Below, piece after piece: positions 14,257 through 19,965 of a stretch of DNA of 19,965 nucleotides. How positions within the stretch are numbered: the stretch's first letter is position 1; every line of letters begins with the position of its first letter. The notes beneath the pieces were generated by a model. That model did not search any database, was not told the origin of the DNA, and worked only from the letters and a program-made list of their open reading frames with translations. Source of the stretch: Thiomargarita sp. (GTDB lineage Bacteria > Pseudomonadota > Gammaproteobacteria > Beggiatoales > Beggiatoaceae); NCBI GenBank assembly GCA_020721025.1, contig DYNO01000040.1:1-19965 (forward strand). Direction: 5' to 3'. The position numbers and the translations under genes were made by a program.

Positions 14257-14847
14257 TTAAATTAAATGGATATCTTCGGCTTCCAACATCTGTACCAAAC
14301 GAATTAATGGTAAGCCAATCACTGAGTTAGGATCACTCCCCATCATTCTTTCGAGCAATACAATCCCCAAACTTTCCGATTTAAAACTGCCAGCGCAGTT
14401 ATACGGTTTATCCAAATGCAAATAATTTTCAATCTGACGGATGCTCAAGTGTCTGAATAATACACTAAAATGCACGATATCCACTTGTGTTCGTCCAGTT
14501 TTGGTATTCAATAAACATAATCCAGTAAGGAAATCAACCTGTTTGCCACTGCACGCCTGCAATTGTTGCACGGCTTTTTCATGAGTCAACGGTTTATTCA
14601 AAATTTGTTCATCCAATACAGCAACTTGATCTGAACCAATGATGAGCGCGTGGGGATAAATGGATTGTGCAGCACGAGCTTTTGCTTCTGAAAGACGCTG
14701 CACCAATGTGGCAGGTAATTCGTTAGGAAACACAGTTTCATCAATATTTGGCGCGAACGTGTCAAAAGATAAATTGAAGCGGCTGAGCACCGTTTTACGA
14801 TAAGGTGAAGTCGAGGCTAAAACTAACCTCTTTTGATGATTAAGCAT
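14257..14847 (-). CDS. yceF: Maf-type nucleotide pyrophosphatase YceF
   Basis: YceF hydrolyses non-canonical nucleotides, 7-methyl-GTP in the E. coli protein, to the monophosphate and pyrophosphate. The 196 residues start MLNHQKRLVLASTSPYRK, the Maf substrate-binding motif, then FAPNIDET, LSEAKA, LIIGSDQVAVLD with the catalytic Asp, GKQVDFLTGLCLL, and the C-terminal CAGSFKSESLGIVLLE, GSDPNSVIGLPLI. SDQV and CAGSFK are typical of the YceF branch rather than the dTTP/UTP-acting YhdE branch. ATG 14847 is chosen because GAGGAA lies seven bases upstream; a GTG at 14865 is in frame but lacks one. It is the last gene of the prfB-rsmE-yceF set, 32 bases after rsmE. YceF is often beside rpmF/plsX in enterics, so this context differs. 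Confidence 0.93.
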   Translation of the reverse strand: MLNHQKRLVLASTSPYRKTVLSRFNLSFDTFAPNIDETVFPNELPATLVQRLSEAKARAAQSIYPHALIIGSDQVAVLDEQILNKPLTHEKAVQQLQACSGKQVDFLTGLCLLNTKTGRTQVDIVHFSVLFRHLSIRQIENYLHLDKPYNCAGSFKSESLGIVLLERMMGSDPNSVIGLPLIRLVQMLEAEDIHLI

Positions 14848-14879
14848 GACGCAATTCCTCAACACGGTTCAATCGTTTT

Positions 14880-15614
14880 TTATGATAAATGACAAAGATC
14901 GCCCCATTGGGCTTGACAGATGGCTAAAATTGCAATTGCAGCGGTTTCAGTGCGTAAAACTCTTGAACCTAAACGAATTCTCATGTAACCCGCTTGACTT
15001 GCCTGTGTAATTTCATGTTCAGTGAGACCGCCCTCAGCACCGACTAATATAGTGAGTTGTTGTGGTTGAAGCACCATAGATAAGGTTTGCGATGCTGTCG
15101 GATCGAGCAAAATACTTAGTCCATTCAACGGATTATCTAACCATGTCGTCAACGATTGCACCGGATATAACATGGGTACTCGATTACGCCCACATTGTTC
15201 ACAGGCACTGATGAGAATTTTTTGCCAATGTTGCTCACGTTTGGTCATTTTTTCTTTATCTAACGGGGGGCTACGTTCACTGATGACGGGAATAATGCGA
15301 GTTACGCCCAACTCGACCGCTTTTTGCATTGTATAGTCCATGTGCTCCGGACGCGACACCGCTTGCACTAAGGTGAGAAGCAGCGCAGATTCTCGTTCTA
15401 CCGCGATATGTTCGCCAATCTTCAGAATCGCTTTTTTTTTCTGTACCTCAGTTAAAACTGCTTGATATTCACCCCCTTGCCCATTAAAAATGATCAATGG
15501 CGCACCCAAACGCAGCCGGAGAACATTAACGACATAATGTGCCGCTTCCGCCGGTAATATCAGTTGATCACCAGTTTGTAATGGCGAATCTACCCATAAA
15601 CGTGTCAAACGCAT
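14880..15614 (-). CDS. rsmE: 16S rRNA m3U1498 methyltransferase RsmE
   Basis: RsmE methylates N3 of U1498 in 16S rRNA of the assembled 30S subunit, using S-adenosylmethionine. The start is placed at ATG 15614 (MRLTRLWVDSPL), one base after the prfB stop, which suggests translational coupling; a longer frame to 15653 only overlaps prfB. The 244 residues show an N-terminal PUA-like part (LPAEAAHYVVNVLRLRLG, FNGQGGEY) and a C-terminal SPOUT knot: QKAVELGVTRIIPV, ERS, ISACEQCGRNRVP, ILVGAEGGLTEHEI and IRLGSRVLRTETAAIAILA. These last two form the SAM-binding trefoil knot. Length is close to the usual 240-250. Confidence 0.95.
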   Translation of the reverse strand: MRLTRLWVDSPLQTGDQLILPAEAAHYVVNVLRLRLGAPLIIFNGQGGEYQAVLTEVQKKKAILKIGEHIAVERESALLLTLVQAVSRPEHMDYTMQKAVELGVTRIIPVISERSPPLDKEKMTKREQHWQKILISACEQCGRNRVPMLYPVQSLTTWLDNPLNGLSILLDPTASQTLSMVLQPQQLTILVGAEGGLTEHEITQASQAGYMRIRLGSRVLRTETAAIAILAICQAQWGDLCHLS

Positions 15615-15615
15615 A

Positions 15616-16711
15616 TTACAGCCCACTTTTGAGACTGGCTTCGATAAAATCATCTAAATCGCCATCTAACACCGCTTGCGTATTACTATTTTCAACTCCA
15701 GTGCGTAAATCTTTGATGCGCGATTGATCCAACACGTAGGAACGAATTTGACTGCCCCAACCGATATCTGACTTGCTATCTTCAAGGGCTTGTTGCGTGG
15801 TATTGCGCTTGTGAATTTCACGTTCGTACAATTTCGATTTGAGTTGTTTCATCGCAGTTGCTTTATTTTTATGCTGAGACCGCTCATTTTGACATTGTAC
15901 GACGATGCCAGAAGGCAAATGTGTAATGCGTACCGCCGATTCCGTCTTATTGACATGTTGTCCACCCGCACCACTGGCACGATAAACGTCAATTTGTAAG
16001 TCCGCGGGATTTATATCAATTTCAATTTCATCGTTGACTTCGGGCGCGACGAAAACTGCGGCAAAAGAGGTGTGGCGGCGATTTCCGGAGTCAAACGGCG
16101 ATTTTCGCACCAAACGATGCACGCCGATCTCGGTACGCAACCAACCATAAGCATAGTCGCCTACCAGATGAATCGTCGCACCTTTAATTCCCGCGACCTC
16201 GCCCGGCGAAATGTCGATTAATTCGGTCTGAAAACCATGTTGCTCTGCCCAACGCAAATACATTCGTAACAGCATGTCTGCCCAATCTTGTGCTTCTGTG
16301 CCACCCGAACCCGATTGCACGTCCAAAAACGCGTTATTGGCATCCATTTCGCCCGCAAACATCCGATTAAATTCAATTTCTGCAATTTGTTTTGCCAACT
16401 TTTCCACCGCAGCTTGCACCATTTGCGCGGCAGTCACATCGTTTTCTGCTTCCACCAATTCGAGCAATTCCCGCTCTTCCGCGAGGGCGCGATCCAGCTG
16501 ATCAAAATGACAAACAATTTTTTCTAAAGCCGTGCGTTCTTTATTGAGTTGTTGCGATTTTTCGGGATTATTCCATACTTCGGGCTGTTCTAATTCACGA
16601 TTGACTTCGATAAGTCGTTCAGATTTATTGGGATAGTCAAAGATACCCCCGGAGGGCTTGCAGGCTTTGTTGTAACTCAGCAATTTTTTGATAGGTGGCG
16701 TTTAATTCCAT
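15616..16711 (-). CDS. prfB: Peptide chain release factor 2 (programmed frameshift)
   Basis: RF2 ends translation at UGA and UAA. The gene starts at ATG 16711 with AGGAA just upstream and reads 24 codons (MELNATYQKIAELQQSLQAL, then RGYL) to an in-frame TGA at 16639-16637. A +1 shift on CTT, skipping base 16639, resumes at GAC (16638) and continues to the TAA at 15616-15618, giving 364 residues, against 365 in E. coli. The tripeptide SPF that recognises the stop codon is at 204-206, and GGQ (249-251, in GAGGQHVNKTES) triggers peptide release. The second frame alone opens at 16683 without a proper N-terminus, so an unshifted model is wrong. lysS, the common downstream partner, is replaced by rsmE and yceF. 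Confidence 0.96.
16636..16651 (-). promoter_or_regulatory. RF2 autoregulatory +1 frameshift site
   Basis: On the minus strand CGGGGGTATCTTTGAC has a Shine-Dalgarno-like GGGGG (16650-16646) three bases before the slippery CTT (16642-16640), the TGA, and then C. This matches the E. coli RF2 signal in order and spacing. When RF2 is scarce the ribosome pauses at UGA and shifts +1, so RF2 limits its own synthesis. Confidence 0.96.
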
Positions 16712-16849
16712 CGTGTTCCTTTATAAATTTGAGAAAAATATCATGGTGAATGATGAGCAGACAACGACTTGATAAATTGACAATTATTTGATTTGATTGC
16801 AAAAAATCTGCTGGAGGAATCTTCAGAGTTCAACGAAAAATGATTGGGT

Positions 16850-16918
16850 ATCTGATGTTGAAAATAATTTGGCTCACTAACTGATTGAAATTACGGTGAA
16901 ATTTTAAAATTGTCCGAA
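16850..16918. repeat. Second copy of the TTCGGACA repeat
   Basis: Read on the minus strand, TTCGGACAATT (16918-16908), AAAATT, TAAT, TCAATCAGTTA and TGAGC follow in the same order as in the element beginning at 11799, at roughly 70 percent identity by eye. No inverted partner end is seen, so it may be a partial copy. It lies between anmK and prfB. Confidence 0.5.
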
Positions 16919-16947
16919 TGATTAAGGATTTGCAGCCTCTCACTGAA

Positions 16948-18036
16948 TTAAACAAAAATCGCGCCCAATACTGTCGGATGACGCGCCCCAGTCACTTCCG
17001 GTAACTGATTGAATTGCAATGCTAAACGTTGCTTCGCCATCCATGCAAAACACATTGCCTCCATCCAATCCGGATCAATGCCGTGTTGTGCTGTCGATTC
17101 TACCACACAGGGCAGTTGTTGTTGTAACTGTTTCATCAAAAAGGAATTATGAACTCCACCGCCACAGACCAATACTCGCTGAGGGGAATAAGCTAAAATC
17201 GCCTGAGCAATGCTGGTCGCGGTCAATGCCGTTAAGGTAGCTTGAATATCAACAGGTAAATATTTATCAAGCGGGTTTTTTTCTAACCAATTGAGATTAA
17301 AGTAATCGCGTCCCGTTGTCTTTGGGGGAAGTTTGCGAAAATAGTCATCTTGTAGCCAGCTTTGCAATAATTGCGCTTGAATCTGTCCTGATGCTGCCCA
17401 ACTTCCTGAATTATCGAAAGAATGACCCAGATGTAAATCACTCCAAACATCTAAGAGCGCGTTGCCCGGTCCGGTGTCAAATCCGAGCACTTTTTGTCGA
17501 GTATCCGCGGGAATCACGGTAATATTCGCAATGCCGCCGATATTGACGACAACTCGATTTTCTTTAAAATCATGAAGATAAGCATGATGGAATGCAGAAG
17601 CCAACGGTGCCCCCTGTCCTCCCGCTGCCATATCTCGCCGGCGAAACTCTGCAACCGTAGGAATTCCAGTGATTTCTGCAATAACGTTGGGATTGCCCAG
17701 TTGCCATGTATAAGGCGGAGAAAGCGTCGGTGCGTGAAAAATCGTCTGTCCGGGACTGCCAATTGCGTGAATTTGCTGGGGAGTCACCTGAGCTTGTCGC
17801 AGTAAATTTAAACAAGCATCGGCAAACATTTCTCCTGTTAAAACATCAAGTTGAGCGATTTCGTGTAACGTGCTATTTGCTTGTGTTTGTTGACCAAGAC
17901 GCAGTAACGCTGCCCGCAATTCCGGTGTCCAAGGATGCGAATAAGTGGCTTTTAAATCAATCTGTTGTGAATTAAAATCAACTAAAACGGCATCAATTGC
18001 ATCAACGCTGGTACCTGACATGAGTCCGATAAACAT
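16948..18036 (-). CDS. anmK: Anhydro-N-acetylmuramic acid kinase
   Basis: AnmK cleaves and phosphorylates 1,6-anhydro-MurNAc from recycled peptidoglycan to MurNAc-6-phosphate, using ATP, in the cytoplasm. The 362 residues contain MFIGLMSGTSVDAIDAVLVDF (phosphate-1 loop), QTIFHAP, AEFRRRDMAAGGQGAPL, VVNIGGIANITV, GFDTGPGNALLD with the catalytic Asp, and VCGGGVHN. Length is normal. In the usual GTS-x-DG-x-D motif the Gly is Ala here (SVDAID), a small deviation. The start is three bases after the stop of the M23 peptidase, so the two are likely co-transcribed. That pairing joins cell-wall cutting with recycling of the released sugar. Confidence 0.95.
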   Translation of the reverse strand: MFIGLMSGTSVDAIDAVLVDFNSQQIDLKATYSHPWTPELRAALLRLGQQTQANSTLHEIAQLDVLTGEMFADACLNLLRQAQVTPQQIHAIGSPGQTIFHAPTLSPPYTWQLGNPNVIAEITGIPTVAEFRRRDMAAGGQGAPLASAFHHAYLHDFKENRVVVNIGGIANITVIPADTRQKVLGFDTGPGNALLDVWSDLHLGHSFDNSGSWAASGQIQAQLLQSWLQDDYFRKLPPKTTGRDYFNLNWLEKNPLDKYLPVDIQATLTALTATSIAQAILAYSPQRVLVCGGGVHNSFLMKQLQQQLPCVVESTAQHGIDPDWMEAMCFAWMAKQRLALQFNQLPEVTGARHPTVLGAIFV

Positions 18037-18039
18037 GAT

Positions 18040-19503
18040 TTAATTCCGGGTTGCCAAATTCACCACTCCCGCGGCTTTTGCTAAGGAAGTCATTGTTTTT
18101 AATTGATTATTCGGCATAATTCCACGTCCTACATTATCCAATTGTGCCACGACGGCTTGAGTGTGTTGGAAAAAATGAGGCATATCCATTTGTGATGCTG
18201 TCTGAACCAATTGATTTGTCGGAGGAAACATTAATTTTTTAGGGTGCTGCGGTTCGCCATCGTAACGAAATTCGTAGTGTAAATGGGTACCGGTGGTCAC
18301 GCCAGTTTTTCCCACGTAACCGATGACTTGTCCTTGCATAATTGATTGTTCTAATTTAATATTTGCAAATTTGGCAAGATGTGCATACACCGTGTCACGA
18401 TGTTCATCATGCTGTAAAATCACTGTGTTACCGTAACCTTTTTGCCATCCCACATATTTTACTGTTGCATCTGCCACCGCCATCACCGGAGTGCCGTAGC
18501 GAGCGGCGTAATCTATCCCACTGTGAAAGCGTTTTTTGTGATACACCGGATGGGTACGCATTCCAAAAGAGGATGATAATTCTAGCTTTTTGAGCGGCGC
18601 AATCGGTAAACGACTTCCTTCTGTTGGTGCAATGACATTAAATAAAGGCTTGCCGTCAGGTTTATAATATTCCACATTGCCATGAGGATCAACATAACGC
18701 ACCGCTCGATAAATTTTGTCTTGATTTACAATCTCCGCCGCAAGAATGTCCCCCGCCTGCGTCCGTCCCGCCCGATAATGACGTTGGTAAACGACGGTAA
18801 ATGTGTCGCTTGATTCCAATGGATGAAAATCGGTATCCCAATGAAATATTTCGAGAAACTTTGAAGTTAATTGTTCGGAAAGTCCCATTGCATACGCGGA
18901 AGTGAACAAGGAATGACCCACCTTGCCATGCACGACCACGGTATCCGTCTGGGTATCGGAATAAAAAATTTTGCTGACAAACGTATTATTTTGCTTGGCA
19001 ACATGTAATTCTTTAGTAAAATCAATTGTTAAATATAATTCTTGTACATTGCCATTTTCTTGTTTGATGCGTAAGGCTTGGGTAGGACGCAATTTATTCA
19101 ATAACTTAATTTGTGATAGTTGTGACAGGGCATCTTTGTTCAGTTGATGACGTTCAAAAATACGTGGAAGATCATCGCCTTTCTGTATCGAATCTGTGAG
19201 CCACCGGACGGAATGAATTACCTTAGCGTGATCGGGTGCGGGCGTGTTGGAATTGACAGTCGTTTTTTCTATATTAATCAATGGGAAATCAGGTAACCAC
19301 CAACTCAGAGGTATCGCAAGAGTCATACTAAACGCAATGAAAATAGCACGCATGGAGAAATACCGTCGTAGAGTACGAGAATTAATGTGAAATTTTTTCA
19401 TCACTTGATGCAACGTCAAGGGCATCCACACTTGCAGGGAGCGATGCAATGAAAAGTGAGCATAATAACTGAAAATAGATTCGTTGGGGTGTTTGTGACG
19501 CAT
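18040..19503 (-). CDS. M23 peptidoglycan endopeptidase (MepM/YebA-like)
   Basis: This zinc metallopeptidase is predicted to cut peptide cross-links of peptidoglycan in the periplasm. Taken from ATG 19503 (TTGGA seven bases upstream), it has 487 residues; a longer frame from 19590 exists but has no ribosome site. A long basic cytoplasmic N-terminus precedes one membrane segment (about residues 53-73, IFIAFSMTLAIPLSWWL). An OapA/LysM-like region follows (DSIQKGDDLPRIFERHQL), then a linker. The M23 core has H327-x3-D331 (RFHSGIDYAA) and H407-x-H409 (GTHLHYEFR), the zinc and catalytic residues, so it should be active. GMRTHPVY and KGYGNTVILQH are also typical. The gene lies three bases before anmK, a pairing common in gammaproteobacteria. 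Confidence 0.92.
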   Translation of the reverse strand: MRHKHPNESIFSYYAHFSLHRSLQVWMPLTLHQVMKKFHINSRTLRRYFSMRAIFIAFSMTLAIPLSWWLPDFPLINIEKTTVNSNTPAPDHAKVIHSVRWLTDSIQKGDDLPRIFERHQLNKDALSQLSQIKLLNKLRPTQALRIKQENGNVQELYLTIDFTKELHVAKQNNTFVSKIFYSDTQTDTVVVHGKVGHSLFTSAYAMGLSEQLTSKFLEIFHWDTDFHPLESSDTFTVVYQRHYRAGRTQAGDILAAEIVNQDKIYRAVRYVDPHGNVEYYKPDGKPLFNVIAPTEGSRLPIAPLKKLELSSSFGMRTHPVYHKKRFHSGIDYAARYGTPVMAVADATVKYVGWQKGYGNTVILQHDEHRDTVYAHLAKFANIKLEQSIMQGQVIGYVGKTGVTTGTHLHYEFRYDGEPQHPKKLMFPPTNQLVQTASQMDMPHFFQHTQAVVAQLDNVGRGIMPNNQLKTMTSLAKAAGVVNLATRN

Positions 19504-19965
19504 TACAGTTCCAAGAGAAAAATTGTTTATTATCGAATTTTTAACGATACGGATGTAAAAAAATCCCGTTGATCCGTAGAAGTGTGTCATTTAAAATGAT
19601 GATTCTGGCAAACGAGATGATTTTTTTGGATAGATGCAATTGTCAATGCTAAGTTATTGGGTCAAACCAATTGATTATTTTAGAAAAATGGCAGCTTAAT
19701 TGGTTACACTCTCGCCAATCTTGCCAATCAAAAAAGCTGGGCTTATTTTACAATATTTATTTCTCGCTGGCTAGAGGATTACGCAGTTCGCTGTAATTCT
19801 CAGTATGAAAACTAGAATTTTCTATAATTCAATAAGTTATCAATCATGTCCATAATTTCGCAAAAAATGTAACATGTTGAATATTTTAGAAATTATTTTC
19901 ATACTGAGAATTGCTATAGTGTTCCTAAATCGTTTATAGATTTGTCGATTGATAACCACTATTGT
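19504..19965. other. Non-coding end of the window
   Basis: I see no convincing gene between the M23 start and the window edge. The first part should hold the promoter of the M23-anmK unit, but I found no clear -35/-10 pair. The last part contains the 19795-19912 inverted-repeat element. A gene may begin beyond the edge. Confidence 0.4.
19795..19912. repeat. MITE-like element with 17-bp inverted ends
   Basis: AATTCTCAGTATGAAAA (19795-19811) and its perfect reverse complement (19896-19912) bound a 118-bp, AT-rich segment without coding capacity. The geometry fits a miniature inverted-repeat transposable element, or a fold-back repeat. No target-site duplication is obvious. Confidence 0.6.

Noticed and set aside
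16840..16884. Short plus-strand frame starting ATGATTGGG after a GGAGGA sequence
   Set aside because: It has only 14 codons, the ribosome-like site is about 20 bases away, and it overlaps the dispersed repeat.
1..19965. CRISPR array or toxin-antitoxin/defence genes
   Set aside because: No regularly spaced repeats and no gene pair with such features were seen.

Overview
The window looks like chromosome from a gammaproteobacterium of moderate to low GC. Supporting signs are an RF2 gene with the E. coli-type programmed frameshift, a PcnB-type poly(A) polymerase, a YceF-type Maf protein, AnmK beside an M23 peptidase, encoded CCA on every tRNA, and LPS-type glycosyltransferases. The PorB-type oxidoreductase subunit, palindromic intergenic repeats and a histidine kinase with a long insert remind me of the Beggiatoa/Thiothrix-like sulfur oxidisers, but that placement is inference only.

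Layout. 1-755: a decayed phage-type integrase that ends two bases from the 3' end of a tRNA-Lys(TTT) gene and begins in a large hairpin repeat; this looks like the remnant of a tRNA-targeting island. 943-2820: type II secretion pseudopilins GspG, GspH and GspI, then a small lipoprotein. 2963-3958: a lone pyruvate:ferredoxin oxidoreductase beta subunit. 4030-9273: a same-strand cell-surface polysaccharide/LPS cluster (GT2, O-antigen ligase-like, GT9 heptosyltransferase-like, WaaE/KdtX-like GT2), with a complete tyrosine recombinase lodged inside it. 9282-9865: a minus-strand tRNA operon Pro-Arg-His, in which tRNA-Arg(TCT) is split in its anticodon loop by a 248-nt group I intron. 9866-10376: non-coding. 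10377-11774: pcnB. 11775-12109: repeats. 12110-14020: a response-regulator/PAS/histidine-kinase hybrid. 14257-16711 (minus): prfB-rsmE-yceF(maf), where prfB needs the +1 frameshift. 16948-19503 (minus): M23 peptidase then anmK, both tied to peptidoglycan turnover. 19504-19965: non-coding, ending in a MITE-like inverted repeat.

The genes form several short transcription units rather than one system. The strongest unusual signal is the group I intron in tRNA-Arg(UCU). Next are the intact integrase inside the LPS cluster, the kinase with about 120 residues inserted in its dimerisation domain, and at least three families of palindromic intergenic repeats. I did not find a CRISPR array, toxin-antitoxin pair, defence island or intact insertion sequence.
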